Source: Muribaculaceae bacterium (GTDB taxonomy: Bacteria > Bacteroidota > Bacteroidia > Bacteroidales > Muribaculaceae). Taken from it: a stretch of 58,974 nt of DNA. This document shows, one piece after another, positions 28,001-35,477 of the stretch (positions are counted from its first letter, which is position 1; each line of letters opens with the position of its first letter). The notes beneath the pieces are model-generated. The model did no database searches. It saw nothing but the letters and a program-made list of their open reading frames with translations, and was not told the DNA's origin. Both the position numbers and the translations under genes were made by a program. The stretch is taken from positions 1-58,974 of the forward strand of contig JAFYYI010000052.1 in assembly GCA_017557665.1 (NCBI GenBank), read 5' to 3'.

Positions 28001-29701
28001 GGTAAAGCCACCCTGTTCGGCAATTTCCACACCATCAACCTGGAGGGTGATATCGTGGCCGACTCTATCCGCTTCCTCCTCGACTATGTGAACTGCTACT
28101 ACACGGCTTCGGATGTGCACATTCACGTGATACCCGACTTTATCGAGTTCAGTGACATCCCCATCCATGACCGTGAAGGGCATGAGGCAAAATTGGGTGG
28201 CTGGCTCAAGCACGATGCTTTCCACCGTCCCGAGTTTAACTTTGCCATCACCGATGCCCACAACTTCTTGAGTTACGATACCAATCCGTCCATCAATCCT
28301 GACTGGTACGGCACCATCTACGGCAATGGCGCTTGCTTTGTCGATGGCGGTCCTGGCATTGTCAACATCAGTGTGAAAATGACGTCGGCGCCGCGCAGCA
28401 AGTTCACCTTGGTGATGAATGATACCGAGCAAGTCGACAACTACAACTTCATCACCTTCCGTGACAGGGAGGCTCCGTTAAAATCTGTTGTAGCGCAGGA
28501 GCAGGACTCTGTCGATTTGGTATTGAGCCAGTTGAAGAAACAGGTGCAGCAGGAGGTGAATACCGAGCCCAGCGCCTATAATATAGACCTGCAGGGCGAT
28601 ATCACGCCCGATTTGGCGTTGACCGTGATCATGGACCCCGTCGGCGGCGACCGCATCAAGGCGACCGGCAGCGGCCACATGCGTCTGACCTATAACAACA
28701 ATGGCGAGCTTGGAACCTATGGCAAGTACACGCTGGACAAGGGTACCTACAACTTTACGCTGCAGGATGTCATCATCAAGGATTTCACCATCCGCGAGGG
28801 CAGCAGCATCAGTTTCCAGGGCGACCCCTATGCCGCGATTCTTGACCTCGAGGCAGCCTATGCGCTGAATGCCAACATCAGGGACTTGGATGAATCTTTC
28901 GCCGACGACGCTATCGCCCGTGCCAATGTGCCGGTGCATGCCCTCTTGCGCGCTAAGGGCATCATCAGCCAACCCGAGATTTCGTTCGACCTCGAGTTCC
29001 CGTCGCTCACCACCGAAACCTACCGCAAGGTGAAGAGTATTATCAGCACCGACGAGATGATGAACAGGCAGATTATTTATCTGCTGGCCCTCAACCGTTT
29101 CTATACGCCAGAGTATATGCTCGGCTCTACCACTGCTAACCAGAACGAGTTCATCACATCGGTTGCCTCATCGACCATCGCGGGGCAATTGAGCAACATT
29201 CTGGGCAAGATGACCGACAACTTGTCGATCGCACCCAATGTCCGCACCCGGGACAACTTCAACGATGTGGAGGTGGATGTTGCATTGTCGAGCCAGTTGT
29301 TGAACAACCGCCTGCTGCTCAACGGCAACTTCGGCTATCGTGAGAACACCTATAGCACGAGTAACACCAACTTCATCGGTGACTTTGACCTGGAATACCT
29401 GCTCAATAGCCGTGGCACGTTCCGCCTCAAGGCCTACAACCATTTCAATGACCAGAGTTACTATAGGCTCAATACGCCGCTGACCACCCAGGGCGTGGGC
29501 ATCGTCTGGAAGCATGATTTCGACAAGCCCAAACGCAAGGCCAACGATAAAACTGAATTGGAGCAGGGCCGTGACAGTATCCCGGTGCGTGTACCTTCAC
29601 AACCCAGCGACAGCCGTGACAGCAGCGTGCGGCAGCCAGTGCCCATGGTCACGTTGAGGCCTGCGGCACAACATGATAAAAAGCCCTCAACTGCACCATG
29701 A
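25070..29701 (+). CDS. tamB: TamB/YtfN-type intermembrane lipid-transport protein
   Basis: TamB spans from inner to outer membrane as a long beta-groove and is thought to move phospholipids or assist outer-membrane assembly. The 1543-residue protein has one N-terminal membrane anchor (about 8-35). An AsmA-like start follows (LGEFLNTEVNIGSVSISPFN). Then come many repeating beta strands and the C-terminal TamB domain (DUF490) with KATGSGHMRLTYNNNGELGT, LDKGTYNFTLQDVIIKDFTI and the final barrel-like segment NNRLLLNGNFGYRENTYS. A low-complexity tail (RVPSQPSDSRDSSVRQPVPM) ends it. Its stop overlaps the next start (ATGA at 29698-29701). Confidence 0.93.
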   Translation: MNLTRGTYNVLRSVVVTVLVTVVALVALAYLLLLLPPVQQRLCDEGEKALGEFLNTEVNIGSVSISPFNQLELKDVLVNDQQGDSLLTIGKLGAGISLKDLVFDRRIVVTYGEIVGLNGHVTRPDKNSPTNMQFIIDAFKPKDDKPPKPFDVQVNTVVVRKSALTYDVLDQPQRPGRFDPNHLAIDNLRADLTLPRLKNNDFDIRVKRLSFDEASGFSLKRLSTDVHITDNALDVKDIKVQLPNSDIRLDDVHLTYSSLKNLGNELKDMPLRLSTPGSTVAPSDLAAFVPQLAQYKTPMTIATTVVRDGNRIEVPNLNLQSTDGALAVNARGGVTLPTGGGYHALDLDKVDLKASSGMLSQLTGVIPGLTPQARYIISHCGNVNVNGELHSTPANLSFNGHVGSSLGNADLNAKMKRQGTASHIAGHVKTDGLQLGTLLEKNDLVGQVAMDAQIDAVLNGRDVSGKLQGHIPFIDFRGTRYHDITADIDKQGNGYTGALTMNDPNVRIQVDGKALIDGAKSNYDVNIKTDGLNLARLGITDKYADHRLSTTATVSFWGNSLDNASGVVELNDFAFTDAKGEGLKFNNLKLLADNNGGMDKIITIESDHVDGFVSGQYDFHTIVPTVKHMLSNAFPKYFGDYADYTHKGEPNDVRLNLVITPDESLHAMHNLPFKLAYRTVVEGELNESDSTFNLVMDAPLIIQGNKVIERTLLSASLDNETDKVVLNVQSSYPAKKGMIDLNLDASGQDNRIGANLSWCVPQEHDFHGNINLGGLLDRGEDGGLKADIDIHPSQLVFNDTIWGVEKGHIGVENGVITVENLSGGHGLQFLQVNGKISKDPDDELCLEMNDLNLDYVFGTLAIDNVDFGGRATTKVYASDLLSGSPRIYTPSFAIKNVSYNDAVLGDLDFRAEFDTKTRGILVNGGIDQPNGRRTDLDGGIYVADDSLYIEFDTDHANVAFLKPYMSAFTSDVQGEMSGKATLFGNFHTINLEGDIVADSIRFLLDYVNCYYTASDVHIHVIPDFIEFSDIPIHDREGHEAKLGGWLKHDAFHRPEFNFAITDAHNFLSYDTNPSINPDWYGTIYGNGACFVDGGPGIVNISVKMTSAPRSKFTLVMNDTEQVDNYNFITFRDREAPLKSVVAQEQDSVDLVLSQLKKQVQQEVNTEPSAYNIDLQGDITPDLALTVIMDPVGGDRIKATGSGHMRLTYNNNGELGTYGKYTLDKGTYNFTLQDVIIKDFTIREGSSISFQGDPYAAILDLEAAYALNANIRDLDESFADDAIARANVPVHALLRAKGIISQPEISFDLEFPSLTTETYRKVKSIISTDEMMNRQIIYLLALNRFYTPEYMLGSTTANQNEFITSVASSTIAGQLSNILGKMTDNLSIAPNVRTRDNFNDVEVDVALSSQLLNNRLLLNGNFGYRENTYSTSNTNFIGDFDLEYLLNSRGTFRLKAYNHFNDQSYYRLNTPLTTQGVGIVWKHDFDKPKRKANDKTELEQGRDSIPVRVPSQPSDSRDSSVRQPVPMVTLRPAAQHDKKPSTAP

Positions 29702-30921
29702 GATGTCGGCTTGTGACCATATTGGCTATCTTATTGATGGGTTGTGCGGCACTCAGTGCCCAGCAACCTCTCGAGATGAGTGATAGCCTTGGCACGACGC
29801 TGATAGGGAGTGACAGCATCACCACCACACCTCAACTCGTTGATGTCCGTCTTGATAGTCTGGAGACCCGTCTGGAGAGCGTGGAGTCCAAGATGGACAG
29901 CTTAAACGAGAAGGACAGGTGGCGCAAGGTCATCTTTCGCCGCGGGTGGAGCATCAACGACACCACTATCCACTACCCGAAGGTGTTGAATTTCGGATTC
30001 AAAACCTACCGGTGGCTGAACAAAGCCTTGAATTATTATGACTCGACCTACGTAGTCAATCCCGGCAAGACAAAAGGAAAAAAGTTCAAAGTCATGCTCA
30101 AGAACAGCAATTGGCTGGACTTCTACTCGGGACATCTGGGCAAGTGGGAAACGCCTGTGCAACTCAACAGTAACGTCACATCGTTGTTCGGATTCCACAT
30201 TAGTGGCATGGGCCTCAGTTTCACCTATATGATCAACGTCCGTGACCTGCTGGCGGGAAGATTCATTCACAACCGCCGACTGCAGTTCTCGTTCACCACA
30301 TCACGCATCTTTATCGAGGGCTACTACCGCAAGAACGATGAGAGCTCGGTCCACCTGCATCGGTTGGGCAAGTGGATGGGTGATCAGACTTTCTATGGTC
30401 TCAAGCGTGAGAGCTATGGTTTGGATGCCTATTACATCTTTAACCACACCCATTATTCCCAAGCGGCGGCCTACTGTTTCTCCAAGTACCAGAAACGCAG
30501 CGCCGGTTCGCTGATGGCTGGCATCTACTTGAGCCACCAGGATGTGGTCATGGACATGAACCAACTCAGCGACACACTGCAAGAATTTCTCCCCGGTAAA
30601 GTGACCGACTACCGCTTCCGTTACCGCGACTTCGGGGTAATGATCGGCTATGGCTACAGTTGGGTTTTCCATCACGGGTGGCTCTTCAACGTCACAGCCG
30701 TTCCCAGTGTCGGCTATCGCCACAGCTTCCCCAATTCCATTGACGGTAAACGGTCGCTGTTGTCCACCAACCTCAACGGCCGCCTGGCGCTCGTCCGCAC
30801 CGCCGGCAACTTCTTCTATGCCCTCACCTTCAGCCATGAGGGGCACTGGTACACCAGCACTAACCACAGCTTCTACAACAGCTACAGTAACCTAGAGGTG
30901 ACAGCCGGCTTCCGCTTCTGA
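29698..30921 (+). CDS. DUF4421 outer-membrane protein
   Basis: The 407-residue protein has a signal peptide (cut near LSAQ). A short heptad-like region follows (LDSLETRLESVESKMDSLNE, about 50-70). Then comes a beta-barrel-type domain matching DUF4421: YRWLNKALNYYDSTYVV, NVTSLFGFHISGMGLSFTYM, and a closing strand SNLEVTAGFRF ending in Phe. It overlaps tamB by four bases, so the two are translationally coupled. In Bacteroidetes it could be the outer-membrane partner of TamB; this rests on context only. Confidence 0.82.
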   Translation: MRCRLVTILAILLMGCAALSAQQPLEMSDSLGTTLIGSDSITTTPQLVDVRLDSLETRLESVESKMDSLNEKDRWRKVIFRRGWSINDTTIHYPKVLNFGFKTYRWLNKALNYYDSTYVVNPGKTKGKKFKVMLKNSNWLDFYSGHLGKWETPVQLNSNVTSLFGFHISGMGLSFTYMINVRDLLAGRFIHNRRLQFSFTTSRIFIEGYYRKNDESSVHLHRLGKWMGDQTFYGLKRESYGLDAYYIFNHTHYSQAAAYCFSKYQKRSAGSLMAGIYLSHQDVVMDMNQLSDTLQEFLPGKVTDYRFRYRDFGVMIGYGYSWVFHHGWLFNVTAVPSVGYRHSFPNSIDGKRSLLSTNLNGRLALVRTAGNFFYALTFSHEGHWYTSTNHSFYNSYSNLEVTAGFRF

Positions 30922-31016
30922 TGATTCTTTTGGGAATAATGGGTGCACTTTGCGCCATCACAGCCTGTTTGGAGCTGACATGAGTAGCGGAATTTGCCGA
31001 ATTGCGCCAAAAGCAC

Positions 31017-31024
31017 TACCTTTG
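31017..31024 (+). promoter_or_regulatory. -7 box for tsaD
   Basis: TACCTTTG, 56 bases before the ATG. Between them lies a degenerate array of (A/T)ATTTGnCC-like units (31045-31078). Confidence 0.6.
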
Positions 31025-31079
31025 CAGCCGTTTATTGGGCCAATGGGTCCAATTTGTCTGATTTGACCGATTTGGAGAA

Positions 31080-32096
31080 ATGAGTGTAACGATATTAGGA
31101 ATAGAATCGTCATGCGACGACACGTCGGCAGCGGTGTTGAGAGACACGGTGTTGTTGAGTAACGTCATCGCCAGCCAGCGTGTGCATGAGGCCTACGGTG
31201 GTGTGGTGCCCGAGTTGGCGTCACGCGCCCATCAGCAGAACATCGTCCCTGTTGTCAGCGAAGCCATCCGCCAGGCGGGCATTGACCGCAAGGACATTGA
31301 CGCCATTGCTTTCACGCGTGGCCCCGGCCTGCCTGGGTCGCTCCATGTGGGTACCTCGTTTGCCAAGGGGTTGGCCCTGGCGCTCGACATCCCGCTGGTC
31401 GATGTCAACCACCTGCATGGCCACGTGCTTTCCCACTTCGTCAAGGAGGCGCCCGATGCCGAGGTGCCGGAATTCCCTTACCTGTGCCTGCTCATCAGCG
31501 GCGGCAACAGCCAGATCATCAAAGTCAACTCGCCCCGCGAGATGGAGGTGTTGGGACAAACCATCGACGACGCCGCCGGCGAGGCTTTCGACAAGTGTGC
31601 CAAGGTCATGGGCTTGCCCTATCCTGGCGGCCCACACATCGACAAGTTGGCTGCCATTGGTGATGCCAAGGCTTTCAAGTTCGCCAAGCCCCATATCGAG
31701 GGCTACAACTACAGTTTCAGCGGCCTGAAGACGTCCTTCCTCTACACCCTGCGCGACGCGCTCAAGGAAAATCCCGACTTCATCGAGCAGAACAAGGCCG
31801 ACTTGGCTGCCTCGCTGCAGCGTGTGATTATCGAGATTCTGATGGACAAGTTCGGCAAGGCCATCAAGGCCACGGGCATCAAGACCATCGCCATCGGTGG
31901 CGGTGTGTCGGCCAACAGCGGCATGCGTGCCGCCGTCGAGGACTACGCCCGCCGCCACCACCTCATGGCCTTCATCCCCAAGCGCGTTTTCACGACCGAC
32001 AACGCCGCGATGATCGCCATCGCCGGCCACTACAAATTCCTCAACAAAGAATTCTGCGACATCACCGCTCCGCCTTTCCAGCGCGTCATCATCTAA
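31080..32096 (+). CDS. tsaD: tRNA N6-threonylcarbamoyladenosine synthase subunit TsaD
   Basis: TsaD transfers the threonylcarbamoyl group to A37 of ANN-decoding tRNAs, together with TsaB and TsaE (not in this window). The 338-residue cytoplasmic protein shows the ASKHA start LGIESSCDDTSAAVL, the family signature GGVVPELASRAHQQNI, the metal-binding VNHLHGHVLSHF, GLPYPGGPHIDKLA and GGGVSANSGMR. Length and motifs are complete. It converges on the M48 peptidase gene once the 32.3-37.6 kb insert is removed. Confidence 0.97.
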   Translation: MSVTILGIESSCDDTSAAVLRDTVLLSNVIASQRVHEAYGGVVPELASRAHQQNIVPVVSEAIRQAGIDRKDIDAIAFTRGPGLPGSLHVGTSFAKGLALALDIPLVDVNHLHGHVLSHFVKEAPDAEVPEFPYLCLLISGGNSQIIKVNSPREMEVLGQTIDDAAGEAFDKCAKVMGLPYPGGPHIDKLAAIGDAKAFKFAKPHIEGYNYSFSGLKTSFLYTLRDALKENPDFIEQNKADLAASLQRVIIEILMDKFGKAIKATGIKTIAIGGGVSANSGMRAAVEDYARRHHLMAFIPKRVFTTDNAAMIAIAGHYKFLNKEFCDITAPPFQRVII

Positions 32097-32221
32097 CTGA
32101 CTGACGAGAATCTCCTAATGATCGACCTGACGGTCGAGAAATCCAAAAAAATCTATTCTTTTTGATTTCTTGCGAGCGATTGCGAGCAATCAATTTTTTG
32201 TTTGTTTGCGTTCTGTCAAGA

Positions 32222-32271
32222 GCGCGGATGCGTTGGGCAAGGATAGGGTGTGAGGTTGCTCAGAGCAAGGC
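32222..32271 (-). pseudogene. Truncated M48 peptidase: duplicated 3'-end fragment
   Basis: These 50 bases align with 37668-37752 inside the intact M48 gene. GCGCGGATGCGTTGGGC is identical, and GTGAGGTTGCTCAG is identical further on. About five substitutions lie elsewhere, and a 35-base deletion between short CTCAC repeats breaks the frame. On the minus strand it still reads ALSNLTP, then, in another frame, LAQRIRA. It has no start and sits just downstream of the four-gene operon, so it looks like the displaced original M48 3' end. It is more decayed than the dcuB copy. Confidence 0.8.
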
Positions 32272-32274
32272 TTC

Positions 32275-32712
32275 TTAAATCCTATGGTTTTCAATGGTTG
32301 TTTTGATGGCATCGAAGCAGAGGCGCTGGATCTCTTTGTTCCAGTGCCTTCTGTCATAGATGGGACGGTCTCCGTCATAACCGATGGCATTTTGTGCAAT
32401 GGAGCCCACCATCATTGCCAGAGAGTCTGCCGGTACACTGTCTGACACTTCTGCCATCCAGAAGATTAGTTCTCCGCACTGGATGGTTCTTGTGAACTTC
32501 TCTTGGGGTGGGCGGCTATAAGCAAATGTCATCAAGTGCCAATACTGGGAAGGTCTGTCCTTGGTATAGTCAACCAGCAGCCCTTCTGTCTTGGCTCGCT
32601 TGATGTAACCGCCATCCTTCTGCTGATAGCCAGCACAGACTAATCGCTCAGTCATGGGGCATGGTGCATCTTCTTTGTCTTTGAAATAATTGATAACCTG
32701 TTCTATTGTCAT
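32275..32712 (-). CDS. Unknown protein, last gene of the DUF262 operon
   Basis: I do not recognise this 145-residue cytoplasmic protein. It has a conserved-looking N-terminal helix (MTIEQVINYFKDKEDAPCPM) and a middle part rich in aromatic residues (RPSQYWHLMTFAYSRPPQEK). Its C-terminal half (SLAMMVGSIAQNAIGYDGDR) is helical. There is no membrane segment. The start overlaps the stop of the HD-domain gene (ATGA at 32709-32712), so it is coupled to it and may regulate or partner it. AT content is above that of the core genes. Confidence 0.75.
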   Translation of the reverse strand: MTIEQVINYFKDKEDAPCPMTERLVCAGYQQKDGGYIKRAKTEGLLVDYTKDRPSQYWHLMTFAYSRPPQEKFTRTIQCGELIFWMAEVSDSVPADSLAMMVGSIAQNAIGYDGDRPIYDRRHWNKEIQRLCFDAIKTTIENHRI

Positions 32713-33152
32713 GGCTCTTTCTTAATTAACGGCTCAATGATTGCCAATGCCTTCTCATGTTTCTCGACAATGCGCCAGTAGCCACCAGCACGACCACGCC
32801 TCAAGTTATGACACAGGTCATTGTATTTCACATGGATAGCAATCTCATTACCCGACTGGGCAATGCGCTGCACATAATTTTCATAAGGCATATCTTTGCT
32901 GTGTGTCAGTAACCTTAACGCCTCCACTATAGGCTCATCCACGCCACGTTCAAGCAGATCATCAAACGTGAAGTCCGTGTCTTCTACCACATCATGCAGC
33001 AAACCGGCAATTATCTCTTCGCGGTTACGTCCTGCAAGCCCCACAGTCATTGGATGAAGGATTACAGGTTTGCCGTCCAGATCTTTTTGTCCGTCATGCG
33101 CTTCAACCGCCAAACGCAAAGCGTCTTCAATCGTCATCATGCAATAAGACAT
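32709..33152 (-). CDS. HD-domain phosphohydrolase, RelA/SpoT-hydrolase-like
   Basis: The 147-residue protein has the HD pattern of SpoT/MESH1-type (p)ppGpp hydrolases: a helix ALRLAVEAHDGQKDLDGKPV, ILHPMTVG, then the metal-binding HD in IIAGLLHDVVEDTDFTFDDL and a later helix with HVKYNDLCHNLRRGR. The first metal His (in AHDGQ) and the HD pair are present. The synthetase domain is absent. It could degrade an alarmone or another nucleotide. It follows the DUF262 gene by 39 bases and overlaps the next gene by four. Confidence 0.85.
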   Translation of the reverse strand: MSYCMMTIEDALRLAVEAHDGQKDLDGKPVILHPMTVGLAGRNREEIIAGLLHDVVEDTDFTFDDLLERGVDEPIVEALRLLTHSKDMPYENYVQRIAQSGNEIAIHVKYNDLCHNLRRGRAGGYWRIVEKHEKALAIIEPLIKKEP

Positions 33153-33191
33153 CTTCTTTTGAATGATTAATAATTTTAGTTGCGACCCCCA

Positions 33192-35477
33192 TTATCCAAT
33201 GCTTACAGATGACACTGGCGATAAATTCAAATACTTGTTAAGCAACCTAAGACCTGCAAGAACTCGATCTTCTATATCGATACCATCAATATTCTGCTGG
33301 ATATCATAGGTCTCAACAACTTCATCACCCTCAATTCTACAAATCGAGTATTGATTATTGTTCAAGGTTAAATACAAACCTTGATTCTGAAGTATCAGTT
33401 TGTCTAAACCATGATTGTTGTACTCCCATTGGGAATAGTCGCCGATTTGGAGGCCAACAGTTTCACCACCTGCGATTTCATAAAGTGTTTTGAGGAAGAT
33501 ATCGTAATTCATTCCACCTGTACTGAATTCAGTCATCATCATCAGGACATGATATGTATCACGTCCCGTTTCATCATGGCCTCGCCAATAATATTTACCC
33601 CATCGATTCGGCATCATCTGGGAATATTTCACGAGATAATACCTTACAGGCATTTCTTTTGCGGATTGGAGATAATTCCAGGAAATTTCCTGCAACTTTT
33701 TATCGGTGAACTCCTCATGTATAGACAATAAGTCCCGAAGCGTTTTACTGAGGTTGTCTTGCAATTTCACAGGGCCGAGTATATCGCGCCAGACACCGGT
33801 AGCCAATCGCTTGTCAGCAGTTCCTATTTGATAACGGAACGAGTCTTCGACAAATATATCTCCGAGAGACAGCAAAGCACGATTCACCTCATTCAGGTCT
33901 TGATTAAAGAGACTATAGAAACGGTCACACCAGTCAACATGATCTAAACCAACAGAAGCAATATGCCCATTCAAATATGGATGGTCTTCAAGGCAGTAAA
34001 GCATTTCGGCCTTTTCTGGATGTTCGTTTGTCCATTGCAGCTTTTCTGCTTCTTCTCGCATTTGGGTATTATTAAAGTGATCTTTACCCTCAGTGGATTC
34101 TTTTGCTGTCCCATCAATGATGATTTCTTCAGTCTGACGCATCAGTCCACTGATATAATCATCACGCATAGTATCACGAGAGTTCGCTGCCAGATTGTTC
34201 AACATTCGTAAACGACGCGTAAACTGCTCATCTGTGATTCTATCTCGGTTCTGAAGAAATAAGACGAAGGCATATAGCAGAAGGAAACGATTATAGGCAA
34301 ACTTGCGGCGGTTACCCTCATGTAAACCGCTATTGCGGCAACATTCGGCGAAAAGATCTGTTTCTTTACCAACCGCCACCCGATTCGCTTGATGGGTCGA
34401 AGACAAATAGCGGCTGAAGAAATCTGAGATTCTGGTCTTCTTGCGCTCAGGTGATGTGGGTTCTATTTGTACCCAAATATCAAATAGTTTGATTAGAAAC
34501 TCTGCATTCTCATTGGCTTTATCACAGTCAACTGAGAACAGTTGCTTAATGATATCAAAATCCTTTTCGATTTCAGCCAAGCCATTTTTGAAACAGATGA
34601 TGTCGCTTACAAAATGAACATAATGGAGAAACTCATCATCAATCACACTGTCAGCTTCAGCATCGCCAGTTCCGCTATCACGATATGGCCACAACAAGTC
34701 GGTCCAGTCGGTATCGATTTTGTGAGCTATTTGTTTTGACAAATCCTCATCAACATCTTTCAATGACAGTTCTAATTCCGCTTTCCAGTGCTCAAACTGG
34801 GTCAATGGCTTACCGCGGGAGTTCATCTTGATGTACAGCTCATCGGTAAGGCCCATTTCATTGATAGGAAGGAAATAGAATGTGATGGCATCACCAGTAA
34901 TTTTCTCCCATAAACCTGAGGTGTCCTTGAAATGCTCATGAATGGCATCCAGCATGACAAGCATTGATTGCACAGTCGGGTCACTTTCCCATTCAAGCAG
35001 AAACCAGGCTTCATCTTCAATCTGACTTCTCAACTCCGGCTGAGAAAAATCAGGGTTGAAGTCCACCAGTTTTTCACAAAAATCGCGAGAACCAGAACGA
35101 GTCTCATAAGAGAAAAAGCGAAGGAATGCATATTGATCCTCTTCAATGTTTTCGTGCTTGGCGATGTAGTAATGCAACAAGAAAAGTGTTGTCAGTCGTT
35201 GTTGACCGTCAAGAGGAGTGAGAACGTGAGTATTTTTACCTCGTAGTTTGCTGGTTTCAATGTTGCCATAAATGAAATCAAGAGTCTGCTTCTGGTCGTT
35301 GACAAGAGCATTATATAGCGCATTCAGAAAACGCTCACGAATAATCGTCACTTCATCACTCGTGCGCCCTTGTGCATAATCACGCTGTATAATCGGAATA
35401 ACGATGCCGCCCACTTGTTGGCCGTCCTCGTTCCAGGTGAAGATATCCTTGAAATTATGCGGTGTTGACTGTATCAT
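33192..35477 (-). CDS. DUF262 (GmrS-like) protein, large partner
   Basis: The 761-residue protein has an N-terminal DUF262/ParB-like nuclease-fold domain (about 1-270) with IPIIQRDYAQGRTSDE, the hallmark TPLDGQQRLTTLFLLHYY, and LYIKMNSRGKPLTQFEHWKA. The remaining 490 residues are helical and unfamiliar. I see no DUF1524 HNH motif in it. DUF262 proteins hydrolyse NTPs and act with DUF1524 nucleases against modified phage DNA (GmrSD, type IV restriction). Its start overlaps the stop of the upstream DUF262-DUF1524 gene (ATGA, 35474-35477), so the pair is made together. It is AT-rich against the core genome. Confidence 0.85.
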   Translation of the reverse strand: MIQSTPHNFKDIFTWNEDGQQVGGIVIPIIQRDYAQGRTSDEVTIIRERFLNALYNALVNDQKQTLDFIYGNIETSKLRGKNTHVLTPLDGQQRLTTLFLLHYYIAKHENIEEDQYAFLRFFSYETRSGSRDFCEKLVDFNPDFSQPELRSQIEDEAWFLLEWESDPTVQSMLVMLDAIHEHFKDTSGLWEKITGDAITFYFLPINEMGLTDELYIKMNSRGKPLTQFEHWKAELELSLKDVDEDLSKQIAHKIDTDWTDLLWPYRDSGTGDAEADSVIDDEFLHYVHFVSDIICFKNGLAEIEKDFDIIKQLFSVDCDKANENAEFLIKLFDIWVQIEPTSPERKKTRISDFFSRYLSSTHQANRVAVGKETDLFAECCRNSGLHEGNRRKFAYNRFLLLYAFVLFLQNRDRITDEQFTRRLRMLNNLAANSRDTMRDDYISGLMRQTEEIIIDGTAKESTEGKDHFNNTQMREEAEKLQWTNEHPEKAEMLYCLEDHPYLNGHIASVGLDHVDWCDRFYSLFNQDLNEVNRALLSLGDIFVEDSFRYQIGTADKRLATGVWRDILGPVKLQDNLSKTLRDLLSIHEEFTDKKLQEISWNYLQSAKEMPVRYYLVKYSQMMPNRWGKYYWRGHDETGRDTYHVLMMMTEFSTGGMNYDIFLKTLYEIAGGETVGLQIGDYSQWEYNNHGLDKLILQNQGLYLTLNNNQYSICRIEGDEVVETYDIQQNIDGIDIEDRVLAGLRLLNKYLNLSPVSSVSIG

